This document shows positions 1-6,770 of a DNA stretch of 18,777 bases, in pieces. Under the pieces are notes generated by a model, which saw only the letters and a list, made by a program, of their open reading frames with translations, did no database searches and had not been told where the DNA came from. Both the position numbers and the translations under genes were made by a program. The stretch spans positions 1-18,777 of the forward strand of contig JBGQJC010000045.1 of assembly GCA_041498815.1 (NCBI GenBank), given 5' to 3'. Positions within the stretch are counted from its first letter, which is position 1. The number at the start of each line of letters is the position of its first letter. The DNA is from DATDPM01 sp041498815 (GTDB taxonomy: Bacteria > Pseudomonadota > Alphaproteobacteria > DATDPM01).

Positions 1-90
1 ACCCGATCCCATCTCGAACTCGGCCGTGAAAACCCTCAGCGCCGATGGTACTTCGTCTTAAGACGCGGGAGAGTAGGTCGCCGCCAGGTC
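1..90 (+). rRNA. rrf: 5S ribosomal RNA, 3' part
   Basis: The window opens inside a 5S rRNA. The conserved stretch around CCCATCTCGAACTCGG, the GCGCCGATGGTACT segment and the closing GGGAGAGTAGGTCGCCGCCAGG are all present in order. About the first 25-30 bases of the gene lie outside the window. The 3' end is set at about 90 from the closing stem and is accurate to a base or two. It is followed on the same strand by tRNA-fMet, the usual order at the end of alphaproteobacterial rRNA operons. Confidence 0.93.
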
Positions 91-170
91 TTCCCGCCGC
101 ATCGGATCCAAAAACCTCTCCACGATGACAAAAAACCGCGCGCCTTCCCGACGGTCGTCGCCGCGAAAAT

Positions 171-529
171 GAATCAACCGGGCTTGATTCCGGTGCATGT
201 CATTGACGCGGGTTGGAGCAGCCCCGAGCCCCGAAGGGGCGCAGCAGAAAGAATCAACCGGGCTTTAAACTCGGTGCATGTCATTGACGCGGGATGGAGC
301 AGCCCCGAGCCCCGAAGGGGCGCAGCAGAAAGAATCAACCGGGCTTGATTCCGGTGCATGTCATTGACGCGGGGTGGAGCAGCCCCGAGCCCCGAAGGGG
401 CGCAGCAGAAAGAATCAACCGGGCTTAAATCCGGTGTATAAACATCGACGCGGGGTGGAGCAGCCCCGAGCCCCGAAGGGGCGCAGCAGAAAGAATCAAC
501 CGGGCTTAAATCCGGTGTATAAACATCGA
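171..529 (+). repeat. 80/81-bp tandem repeat carrying truncated tRNA-fMet 5' ends
   Basis: Four complete units and a fifth partial unit start at 171, 251, 332, 412 and 493, so the spacing is 80, 81, 80, 81. Each unit starts GAATCAACCGGGCTT and then reads a CCGGT arm that closes a small hairpin. After a short linker comes the first ~19 bases of tRNA-fMet (CGCGGGGTGGAGCAGCCCC, with small variations, at 207, 288, 368 and 449). The unit ends in a second hairpin, GCCCC-GAA-GGGGC. The partial fifth unit runs in phase into the real tRNA at 530. The stems are conserved while the loop of the first hairpin differs between units. No protein is likely here, although the repeat is open in some frames. Confidence 0.95.
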
Positions 530-606
<77 letters not shown>

Positions 607-610
607 GATC

Positions 611-653
611 AAGCCCTTGATTCTAAAAATAGAATCGAGGGCTTTCTGTTTTT
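611..653 (+). terminator. Rho-independent terminator of the rRNA operon
   Basis: A 15-bp stem (611-625 pairing with 630-644, one G-T pair) closes an AAAA loop and is followed by a T-rich run (TTTCTGTTTTT, 643-653). It starts five bases after the tRNA CCA end, so it ends the 5S/tRNA-fMet transcript. Confidence 0.92.
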
Positions 654-722
654 GAAGATGCCCAATTGGGTAGCATGGGCAAGCTGCGGGATGATTCGCG
701 TTGAAAGTTGATAAACTTTGGA

Positions 723-1109
723 ATGATCTCCGAGAAATCTTTGTGGACCGAGGTTGCCGACCAACTAAGACATCACAAAGGCGGAATGTGGACGGGCGTA
801 CTGAACCGCCAATTCGCGGAGCGGATTGCTGAGGAAGGTGTGCCAGGCGTCACTGCACCCGAGCTGACGGAAGCAGCGTGCACGATCGCCAAACAAACAT
901 GGCTCCAAGACCGACTGTCACGATTGATTATGAAAAAGAACGTCACGAAATCGACACCTGCGGTCGAGAATTTGCCGATAGTTGTAGTGTCGTATCATGG
1001 GAAGGACTACCTCATCGACGGGCACAACCGCGTCAACAAATGGCGCAAGGAAAACGACCGGCGCACGCACAACGTGATTGTTATTATGCCTCGAACGAAT
1101 AGCCGATAA
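723..1109 (+). CDS. Small ParB/sulfiredoxin-like DGHNR-motif protein
   Basis: A protein of 128 aa from ATG 723; an in-frame TTG at 708 would add five residues, and neither start has a good ribosome binding site. Residues 85-107 read as a beta strand, a turn, then LIDGHNRVNKW. This resembles the core of ParB N-terminal-like (ParB/Srx fold) domains, where a DGHHR-type motif binds nucleotide or DNA. The rest (1-80) is helical and charged and I do not recognise it. It is the first gene after the rRNA operon terminator and is followed 10 bp later by a membrane protein gene, so the two may be co-transcribed. The family assignment rests on one motif. Its role is unknown; a mobile-element or defence-island origin is inferred from position and composition. 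Confidence 0.6.
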   Translation: MISEKSLWTEVADQLRHHKGGMWTGVLNRQFAERIAEEGVPGVTAPELTEAACTIAKQTWLQDRLSRLIMKKNVTKSTPAVENLPIVVVSYHGKDYLIDGHNRVNKWRKENDRRTHNVIVIMPRTNSR

Positions 1110-1119
1110 GAGGAATGAC

Positions 1120-1362
1120 ATGGATTCTGAAACACAACAGGCGCTTTTCAAGACCCTCGGAGACATCGAACGCAAGATCAACGTGATCGGCCTTGTTGTA
1201 TATTCAGCGGGTGCTGCAGGGGCGGGGTGGTTTGCCTATCACATTGCGACGACAGGACAGGGTTATAGCGAGTCTGTTTCATTGTGGATCGGGTTGGGGG
1301 TGACGGCGTTGATTGGCTTCTACCTGGAGCGCAGGTTTGATGGGCGTGCGCGCGGTTTCTAA
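1120..1362 (+). CDS. Small two-helix membrane protein, unknown function
   Basis: An 80-aa protein from ATG 1120, preceded by AAGAGGAA as ribosome binding site. The open frame extends upstream to 1078 but would overlap the previous gene and lacks an RBS. An amphipathic N-terminus (1-20) is followed by two likely membrane segments at about 22-42 (rich in G, A, V) and 51-69, then a basic tail ERRFDGRARGF. Small size, two helices and a charged C-terminus would fit a holin-like or toxin-like protein, but nothing in the sequence proves this. It lies 10 bp behind the DGHNR protein gene and a short hairpin follows its stop. Confidence 0.6.
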   Translation: MDSETQQALFKTLGDIERKINVIGLVVYSAGAAGAGWFAYHIATTGQGYSESVSLWIGLGVTALIGFYLERRFDGRARGF

Positions 1363-1366
1363 CAAC

Positions 1367-1383
1367 CGCCGAAAAACGGCGTT
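1367..1383 (+). terminator. Weak terminator-like hairpin
   Basis: CGCCG-AAAAA-CGGCG followed by TTCT, starting five bases after the stop of the two-helix membrane protein gene. The stem is only five pairs and the T-run is poor, so termination is only possible. Confidence 0.35.
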
Positions 1384-1451
1384 CTCCAGTTGCTGCGACT
1401 AAATATTGACGACGAGAGGCATATCGGCGCCGCGTCTGCGACCAAAACCAT

Positions 1452-1471
1452 CCCCGGCAACCATTCGCGCC
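1452..1471. repeat. Imperfect copy of the tRNA-fMet 3' end (att-like)
   Basis: CCCCGGCAACCA matches the last 12 bases of tRNA-fMet (595-606) at 11 of 12 positions. The 20-bp stretch matches the copy at 2476-2495 at 18 of 20 positions, extending beyond the tRNA-like part into a shared TTCG-C/T-GCC. It lies between the two halves of the accessory region. No integrase is seen, so a role as an old attachment site is an inference. Confidence 0.4.
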
Positions 1472-1475
1472 GACC

Positions 1476-1640
1476 GTGAGCGAAGCGGCGAAGCTCGGTC
1501 TCGACATTGCGCTCGCAATGGTGCTTGCCACTCAGTCAGAAGATCCTAGGCTGGAGGCGTTCGCCTACCAGCGTTTTAAGCGGTTTCTTTGGCAGCCTGG
1601 CGAAGAACCCAAAGAGTTTTATCAGCGCGGCACCAGCTAA
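1476..1640 (+). CDS. Small ORF, 54 aa, hypothetical
   Basis: A GTG-started frame of 54 codons. The product begins SEAAKLGLDIALAMVLA and ends EEPKEFYQRGTS. The sequence looks protein-like (helical, with the aromatic cluster YQRFKRFLW), but the start has no convincing ribosome binding site; ATG 1518 is an alternative that would give 40 aa. The frame is open back to 1410, so this could also be the 3' end of a decayed larger gene cut at the att-like repeat at 1452. It lies 98 bp upstream of the HEPN protein gene; partner or antitoxin function is conceivable but unsupported. Confidence 0.35.
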   Translation: MSEAAKLGLDIALAMVLATQSEDPRLEAFAYQRFKRFLWQPGEEPKEFYQRGTS

Positions 1641-1658
1641 TGATTGCCGGCTTTGGCG

Positions 1659-1672
1659 GCCCGCTTGCGGGC
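1659..1672 (+). terminator. Short GC hairpin after the 54-aa ORF
   Basis: A perfect GCCCGC-TT-GCGGGC inverted repeat followed by GATTTATC. It separates the small ORF from the HEPN gene. The stem is strong but the T-run is weak, so termination is tentative. Confidence 0.35.
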
Positions 1673-1738
1673 GATTTATCTAAATCAGTATGAGTGCCGA
1701 ACGTCGCAGGGGTCGGAATCGGAACTCAGGAGCTTCTA

Positions 1739-2362
1739 ATGAAAAAGCCAAGCTCTTCCATCGGTGACGATGACCGCGTGCGAGAGATCGCAAAGCTCTG
1801 TTATGAAGCTTGTGATGAAGCCGTCGCGATCATCGAATTTCTAGAAGCGGGCAATACACCTGAGGCAGAAGCTGCATTTGAGCCTGGTAGCGGCCATATC
1901 CCTATACTCGTTCGGAAGGCCATGAAGCAGCGTCTCCTAATGTCAATTATGCGGATGTACGACAACCCCGGCTCTGACCGAGAAACATTGCCCCGTGCGT
2001 TTGAACTTTTGGGTGAACCCACGGTGTATCAGGCCGTCTGTGTTCGCGGAGATAAGCTTCGGCTCGATGCGGCTATTGCACGGTGGAAACTGATGCAAAG
2101 CGATCCAGCGCTAGCCGAAATGCGTACCGTTCGCGACTATGAACTTGCCCATACTATTCCGTCAAAAGCAGGCAAGGCGCGACCTCGAATTATGGATTTC
2201 TTCTGCGTTGCGCGGCAGACGATAACGCTCACAGAAGAGCTAGCTGCCGGAGGGGGCATCGTTTCCGTGTCCTGGGACCATGCAAGAGGAATATGGGCTG
2301 AACGGGCGACGGCTTATTGGGCGCGCCTAATCGCTACGCCGGTCAGCTCACTTAGCTCGTAG
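1739..2362 (+). CDS. HEPN-domain protein, AbiU2-like putative RNase
   Basis: A 207-aa protein. ATG 1739 is chosen because AGGAG sits six bases upstream; the frame also extends to 1694 without an RBS. It is predicted all-helical and carries RDYELAH at 132-138, which fits the HEPN nuclease signature R-x4-6-H with a polar residue after the arginine. An upstream helix (LLMSIMRMYDNP, ~67-77) resembles the conserved N-terminal helix of AbiU2-type HEPN proteins. HEPN proteins of this type are usually metal-independent RNases in toxin-antitoxin or abortive infection systems. No nucleotidyltransferase antitoxin is next to it. The gene is less GC-rich than the core genes downstream and lies in the accessory stretch behind the tRNA. 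The family call is from motif and fold pattern only. Confidence 0.6.
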   Translation: MKKPSSSIGDDDRVREIAKLCYEACDEAVAIIEFLEAGNTPEAEAAFEPGSGHIPILVRKAMKQRLLMSIMRMYDNPGSDRETLPRAFELLGEPTVYQAVCVRGDKLRLDAAIARWKLMQSDPALAEMRTVRDYELAHTIPSKAGKARPRIMDFFCVARQTITLTEELAAGGGIVSVSWDHARGIWAERATAYWARLIATPVSSLSS

Positions 2363-2475
2363 ACATTGACCTGGGAATTTTCCGCTAGATCGGCCGCAAG
2401 AATTGTTGTCCCTTGTCCGCGCATGCGAACCTCATATCGGTACGGCGAGCGAATGTCGGTCTCGGCCAATGCGGG

Positions 2476-2495
2476 CCCCCGCAACCATTCGTGCC
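2476..2495. repeat. 12-bp perfect copy of the tRNA-fMet 3' end (att-like)
   Basis: CCCCCGCAACCA (2476-2487) is identical to the last 12 bases of tRNA-fMet including CCA (595-606). The following TTCGTGCC matches the sequence after the imperfect copy at 1452. Together the two copies divide the accessory stretch into modules of about 0.85 and 1.0 kb. Tyrosine-recombinase elements often leave a copy of the tRNA 3' end at their far boundary; here no integrase gene remains, so attachment-site identity is inferred. Confidence 0.45.
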
Positions 2496-2556
2496 CGCTC
2501 GCGCGCTTGCAATCTACGGTGTAAACTTGGCTGCGCCGAAAGCGCCGGAGGCAGAT

Positions 2557-2781
2557 ATGGGCTGGCTTTTCGTTGTCGTAATGATGACCTCGGAAGGCAA
2601 TGACCGGCACACGGCGGCCATATATCCGACCGAATCCGAGTGCGTGGCGGCAGCGGAAGCGTTCGTGGTCCAGCATCCGGGATTCGATTTCCAGCACCCT
2701 TCGAACGATGCCTCGGTGATCCACCCCGTCCTGCGCTCTTATGTGGAATGCGTCCCACAGACCGAAGAACCGAGGGAGTGA
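2557..2781 (+). CDS. Small hypothetical protein, 74 aa
   Basis: ATG 2557 is preceded by GGAGG five bases upstream, which decides the start; the open frame extends back to 2413 without an RBS. The product has a hydrophobic N-terminus (MGWLFVVVMMTSEGN), then a stretch that reads like a short alpha/beta domain, with a YPTESECVAAAEAFV helix and the conserved-looking end RSYVECVP. It is soluble in appearance apart from the first strand. I do not recognise the family. It is the last gene before the core-genome block that begins with the CFA-family methyltransferase. Confidence 0.6.
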   Translation: MGWLFVVVMMTSEGNDRHTAAIYPTESECVAAAEAFVVQHPGFDFQHPSNDASVIHPVLRSYVECVPQTEEPRE

Positions 2782-2786
2782 GTTAA

Positions 2787-2801
2787 GACCGGCATCCGGT
2801 C
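2787..2801 (+). terminator. Hairpin after the 74-aa gene
   Basis: A perfect GACCGG-CAT-CCGGTC inverted repeat beginning six bases after the stop codon. It is positioned as a terminator but lacks a T-run. Confidence 0.3.
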
Positions 2802-2962
2802 AGGCCTTAGGTTCCAACCTCTCTTGGGCTAGTTTCCATCAAATCTGACCCGCTGACGCAGGCGACGGCATGGGGCATAATGGTGCCGGGCAACGAGACC
2901 GATGGATTGGCGAAGGATTTGAGGCCGGTCCCGGCGCTAAAGGCCGAAGTGGGAGAGACGCC

Positions 2963-4153
2963 ATGACCGAAAACGTGGACCTGCGGCAAGAAGACATTTT
3001 GGCGGCTAAGCCGGTGAGAACACCCGGCCTCTCTGTGCTGGGGCGGTTCGCCGCCAAATTCTCGAGCAACACCGCGCCGTTCGATGTCGTTCTTCCCGAC
3101 GGCACCAGCCAGCGATTTGGCAAGGGAGCGCCGAGCTTTCGCGTCACGCTCAAGAACGGCCGGGCGCTGCGCGCCATAAGCGGTCTGGACGAGGGGCGAT
3201 TCGCCGACGCCTATCTCGCCGGCGACATCGACATCGACGGCGACATGCTGCGGCCGTTCGAGCTCCGGAAATCGATGAGGGATATTCACCCGATCGTCAC
3301 GATCTGGCGGTTTCTTCAACCGCTTCTGTTCGGGCAGGTGCACACCAACCGGAGCGCTATCGCGGCGCATTACGAGATCGATCCGGAGTTCTTCCTGAGC
3401 TTTCTGGACCCGAAAACGCCGTGCTACACGCAAGGCGTTTATGAGAATGCCGACGAGACCCTGGACGTCGCGACGCTGCGCAAATTCGATTATTGTTTCG
3501 AGAAATGCCGGCTCAAGCCCGGCGATCATATTCTCGAGATCGGTCCGGGCTGGGGCGCGTGGTTCGAATACGCCTCGCGGCGCGGCGTCAAATGCACCGG
3601 CATCAGCATTTCCCAGGTCTCCATCGACTATCTGAATAGCCGCGCCCGGAAGCTCGGTTTCGACTGGGAGCTGATTTATTCCGATCTCCTGCAATACACC
3701 ACGGACAGGAAATACGACGCGATCGTGATCATGGGTGTGATCGAACACCTGCCGCAATACAAACTCGTGCTCGACAAATTCGCGTCCCTCATCAAGCCCG
3801 GCGGCTACGTTTTCCTGGACGGGAGTGCCTGCACGAAGAAATACGAGCTGTCCTCTTTCATGGTCAAATACATCTACGGCGGGAACCACTCGTTTCTGGT
3901 CTTGCACGACTTCCTCGAGAAACTGGCGACGACGCCGCTCCAGGTGCTCGAAATTTTCAGCGACCGCTACAGCTACTTCCTCACCTTCCGGCAATGGGCG
4001 CGCAATTTCGACCGCAACCGCGATTTCGTGGTCGAGCGCTTCGGCGAGTTCAACTATCGCCGCTTCCGCTTGTATCTTTGGGGGGCGGCCTACGAATTCC
4101 TGACCCGGAGCCTGAACTGCTATCGCATGATCATCCAGTTGCCGAGCGGCTAG
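2963..4153 (+). CDS. CFA-synthase-family SAM-dependent methyltransferase
   Basis: A 396-aa protein; ATG 2963 follows GGGAGAG. Residues ~38-105 form the N-terminal lipid-binding-type domain of cyclopropane fatty acid synthases. HYEIDPEFFLSFLDP (136-150) is the family's entry motif and LEIGPGWG (191-198) is SAM-binding motif I; IMGVIEHLP (256-263) follows motif II. Classical enzymes add a methylene group to unsaturated phospholipid acyl chains at the membrane. Compared from memory with E. coli Cfa, the catalytic-site Cys of YSCAYW is replaced here (YTQGVY, Gln157), and the His of the LLHTIG segment appears to be Asp (FLDGSA, D286). These residues bind bicarbonate in Cfa, so the product may methylate without ring closure or use another substrate. 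It lies 200 bp upstream of egtB on the same strand. Family membership is sure; the exact reaction is not. Confidence 0.85.
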   Translation: MTENVDLRQEDILAAKPVRTPGLSVLGRFAAKFSSNTAPFDVVLPDGTSQRFGKGAPSFRVTLKNGRALRAISGLDEGRFADAYLAGDIDIDGDMLRPFELRKSMRDIHPIVTIWRFLQPLLFGQVHTNRSAIAAHYEIDPEFFLSFLDPKTPCYTQGVYENADETLDVATLRKFDYCFEKCRLKPGDHILEIGPGWGAWFEYASRRGVKCTGISISQVSIDYLNSRARKLGFDWELIYSDLLQYTTDRKYDAIVIMGVIEHLPQYKLVLDKFASLIKPGGYVFLDGSACTKKYELSSFMVKYIYGGNHSFLVLHDFLEKLATTPLQVLEIFSDRYSYFLTFRQWARNFDRNRDFVVERFGEFNYRRFRLYLWGAAYEFLTRSLNCYRMIIQLPSG

Positions 4154-4282
4154 CAACCGGCTCCGGCGCCATAAGGCCAGCGTCATTAGGGATGCGGCGA
4201 ACGGATAAAAGCCTGAAAGCCAAGCGGTTTCAAGCAAAGCCTGCGGCCGGACAACGGCCCTTTTCGGTAACAAATATGTTGG

Positions 4283-4310
4283 TTGACACGAGCCCCTATA
4301 TGCCAAGGAT
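4283..4310 (+). promoter_or_regulatory. Possible promoter upstream of egtBD
   Basis: A perfect -35 hexamer TTGACA (4283-4288), 16 bases, then a weak -10 AAGGAT (4305-4310; three of six matches). It lies 44 bases before the egtB start in the only sizeable gap between the methyltransferase gene and egtB. The -10 is poor, so this is tentative. Confidence 0.35.
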
Positions 4311-4353
4311 GCCAATGGGGAGCGACAGCTAGAAACGGCAACGAAATCGGATC

Positions 4354-5649
4354 ATGGCCGGCGGAATCCAAGATCAAATCATGGTCTCCGGCGCCGATGC
4401 GGCGGATCGTGCGGCCTGGATCGAACGTTTTCTCCGCCTGCGCCACGCCACCGAGGCGCTGGCAGCGTCGCTAAGCCCCGAAGATCAGACCATACAGTCG
4501 ATGCCGGATGTCAGCCCGACCAAGTGGCATCTCGCGCACACCACCTGGTTCTTCGAAAACTTTCTTCTCGTCCCGCACCAGAGCGGCTACCGGGCGTTTC
4601 GTCCGGAGTTCGGTTTTCTATTCAATTCCTATTACGAGGCGCTGGGCCCGCGCCACGCGAGGGCGCAGCGCGGGCTCTTGTCGCGGCCCGGCGTCGGCGA
4701 GATCGGGGCTTACCGCGACGCCGTGACGGATTCGGTTTTGAAACTGATCGAGGCGGCCGGGATGAGAGCGTGGGCGTCCATTGCACCCCTTCTCGAACTC
4801 GGCATCCATCACGAGCAGCAGCATCAGGAGCTGATCCTGATGGATATCAAGCATGTGTTTTCCGTCAATCCGCTGGCGCCGGTGTATCTGCCGCGGGAGG
4901 ATCGGCCGCCGTTCCGGCCGGGCGCGCTCGAATGGGTCGAATTCGCCGGCGGATTGGTCGAGATCGGCCACGCCGGATCGGGCTTTGCCTTCGATAACGA
5001 GAGCCCGCGGCACCGGGTTTGGCTCGAGCCGTTTCGTCTTGCCGCGCGCCTGGTCACTTGCGGCGAATTCGCCGAATTCATCGCCGATGACGGATACCGC
5101 CGCCCGGAGCTTTGGCTTTCGGACGGCTGGTCCGCCGTCCAGAACGAGTGCTGGCGCGCGCCGCTTTATTGGGACCCCGACGCGCAAGGCCGTTGCTTCA
5201 CCCTATCGGGACTAAAGCCGTTGAACCCGGCCGAGCCCGTCTGCCACGTGAGCTATTACGAGGCCGACGCCTTTGCCCGCTGGGCGGGACGGCGCCTGGC
5301 TACCGAGGCCGAGTGGGAAATCGCGGCCGCGACGGCGCCAGCAAGCGGCAATCTGGCCGACCGCGGAGTCTTGCATCCGCTCCCCGCACCACGCCGGGAC
5401 GGAAGCTTGGAACAAATGATCGGCGACGCATGGGAATGGACGGCAAGCGCCTACGCCGGCTATCCCGGCTATCGCGCGCCCGAGGGCGCCATCGGCGAAT
5501 ACAACGGCAAGTTCATGAGCGGCCAGATGGTCCTGCGCGGCGGGGCGGCGGTGACGCCGCCGGGGCATATCCGCGTCAGCTACCGTAATTTCTTTCCGCC
5601 CGCCGCCCGCTGGGCCTTCAGCGGCATCCGGCTCGCCGAGGATCCGTGA
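4354..5649 (+). CDS. egtB: Ergothioneine biosynthesis sulfoxide synthase EgtB
   Basis: A 431-aa non-haem iron enzyme that joins a sulfur donor thiol to the imidazole C2 of trimethylhistidine (hercynine) using O2. The N-terminal DinB-like domain (~20-170) carries HLAHTTW (59-65) and HHEQQHQE (152-159), whose histidines H62, H153 and H157 are the likely iron ligands. The C-terminal formylglycine-generating-enzyme-type domain (~194-430) shows VEIGH, VCHVSYYEADAFARWAG (296-312), GDAWEWTAS (357-365), GEYNGKFMSGQ (381-391) and a final RNFFPPAARWAFSGIRLA. Length is normal for the family. ATG 4354 is used; ATG 4381 is possible and neither has a strong RBS. The stop overlaps the egtD start by one base, so the two are translationally coupled. 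No egtC-type amidohydrolase is adjacent, so cysteine might be the direct sulfur donor. Confidence 0.95.
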   Translation: MAGGIQDQIMVSGADAADRAAWIERFLRLRHATEALAASLSPEDQTIQSMPDVSPTKWHLAHTTWFFENFLLVPHQSGYRAFRPEFGFLFNSYYEALGPRHARAQRGLLSRPGVGEIGAYRDAVTDSVLKLIEAAGMRAWASIAPLLELGIHHEQQHQELILMDIKHVFSVNPLAPVYLPREDRPPFRPGALEWVEFAGGLVEIGHAGSGFAFDNESPRHRVWLEPFRLAARLVTCGEFAEFIADDGYRRPELWLSDGWSAVQNECWRAPLYWDPDAQGRCFTLSGLKPLNPAEPVCHVSYYEADAFARWAGRRLATEAEWEIAAATAPASGNLADRGVLHPLPAPRRDGSLEQMIGDAWEWTASAYAGYPGYRAPEGAIGEYNGKFMSGQMVLRGGAAVTPPGHIRVSYRNFFPPAARWAFSGIRLAEDP

Positions 5650-6620
5650 TGCGCGAAGGAAATCTCGCCACCTTCGTCGACTTGGCACCGGTGGAAGAGA
5701 GCTTCCGCGAGGTGGCCCTTGCCGGTCTCTCGCGCCCGGACAAGGCCATCCCCTGCCGCTTCCTTTATGATAACCGCGGATCGGAGCTGTTCGACGAAAT
5801 CTGCGAATTGTCCGAGTACTACATCACCCGCACCGAAATCGCCATTCTCGAGGCGCGCGCGGGCGAAATCGCCGCGCTCGCCGGCCCTCGGTGCCAGCTC
5901 ATCGAATTCGGCAGCGGCGCGGGCCGTAAGGTCCGCATCCTGCTGGCAGCACTCGCGGATCCTAGGGCCTATATCCCGATCGACATCTCCCCGGAGTTCC
6001 TGCGCGGGGCGGCCTCCCGGATCGTCGCGGAATTTCCGGCCCTCGACGTGGTTGCGGTATGCGCCGATTTTGCGGAACCGCAACGCTTGCCCGAATTCTT
6101 GCCGGAGCAAAGAGCCCGCCGCGTCGGTTTCTTTCCGGGCTCGACCATCGGCAATCTCCGGCCCGACGAGGCCGTATCGTTCTTGCGCGGCTGCCGGACC
6201 GTGCTCGGTTTGGGCGGCGGCATCCTCATCGGCGTCGATCTCAAGAAAGATCCGATCCGGCTCCATGACGCCTACAACGACGCCGCCGGGGTGACCGCGG
6301 CGTTCACGCTCAATCTGCTCGGGCGCATGAACCGCGAAATCGGCGCCGATTTCGACGTCTCCAGGTTCGATCACGAGGCTAGTTACAACGCGGGCGCGGG
6401 CCGCATCGAGATTTATATCCGAAGCCGCATGGACCAAATCGTCCGCGTCGCCGGGCGCCGGTTCCGGTTCGCCGCGGCCGAGCGCCTGCACGTGGAGTAC
6501 TCGTACAAATACACGGTCGCGGAATTCCAGCGCCTGGCCCGGCGCGCCGGTTTCGAACCGGCGGCCTGCTGGACCGACGCGGGGAACGATTTTAGCGTTC
6601 ACTATTTGACGCTGCGCTAG
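5649..6620 (+). CDS. egtD: L-histidine N(alpha)-methyltransferase EgtD
   Basis: A 323-aa cytosolic enzyme that trimethylates histidine to hercynine with three SAM, the first step of ergothioneine synthesis. SAM motif EFGSGAGRK (86-94), FPGSTIGNL (162-170), YNDAAGVTAAF (209-219) and HVEYSYKY (281-288) are all present. By recall of M. smegmatis EgtD, the substrate-binding residues N166, Y206, E282 and S284 line up with N169, Y209, E283 and S285, and Y39/Y56 with Y40/Y57. The ATG at 5649 overlaps the egtB TGA as TGATG; a GTG at 5646 would add one residue. Gene order egtB-egtD with overlap argues for a dedicated operon. The family also includes OvoA-like fusions, but this is a standalone EgtD. 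Confidence 0.95.
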   Translation: MREGNLATFVDLAPVEESFREVALAGLSRPDKAIPCRFLYDNRGSELFDEICELSEYYITRTEIAILEARAGEIAALAGPRCQLIEFGSGAGRKVRILLAALADPRAYIPIDISPEFLRGAASRIVAEFPALDVVAVCADFAEPQRLPEFLPEQRARRVGFFPGSTIGNLRPDEAVSFLRGCRTVLGLGGGILIGVDLKKDPIRLHDAYNDAAGVTAAFTLNLLGRMNREIGADFDVSRFDHEASYNAGAGRIEIYIRSRMDQIVRVAGRRFRFAAAERLHVEYSYKYTVAEFQRLARRAGFEPAACWTDAGNDFSVHYLTLR

Positions 6621-6745
6621 CCCGGTTCACGCCAATTCGACCCCGCGGCGAAAACCGAAATTCTCTGGCTTCCGGTGCCGCCGGGAACGTATCCGCTTCT
6701 CTCGATCGCGGCGCGGCCCCGGTTGCCAGGCCCCGGAACCGGGTG

Positions 6746-6754
6746 TGGTATAGG
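6746..6754 (+). promoter_or_regulatory. Extended -10 element before the lpxR-like gene
   Basis: TG-G-TATAGG fits an extended -10 (TGnTATAAT-like, four of six in the hexamer). The nearest -35-like TTGCCA (6723-6728) is 20 bases upstream, which is too far for a standard promoter. The expected start of transcription is near 6761, just ahead of the earliest plausible ATG. Confidence 0.35.
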
Positions 6755-6770
6755 ACGTTTCATCGAAGTC

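Noticed and set aside
171..529. CRISPR array interpretation of the regular repeats
   Set aside because: The whole unit is repeated, without unique spacers between short repeats, and the unit contains tRNA sequence.
2314..2724. A minus-strand frame of 136 aa with partly protein-like sequence (RGQGTTILAADLAENSQ)
   Set aside because: It overlaps the 3' end of the HEPN gene and the RBS and start of the 74-aa gene and shows no RBS. It could be a gene remnant, but I cannot support it as a gene.
2807..4315. A 502-codon open frame on the minus strand opposite the CFA-family gene
   Set aside because: It mirrors the codons of a clear enzyme gene; the product is charged low-complexity sequence without RBS or family motif, a common effect of high GC.
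4201..4332. A short plus-strand ORF (MRRTDKSLKAK...) between the CFA-family gene and egtB
   Set aside because: No RBS, no recognisable composition, and it covers the likely egtB promoter.
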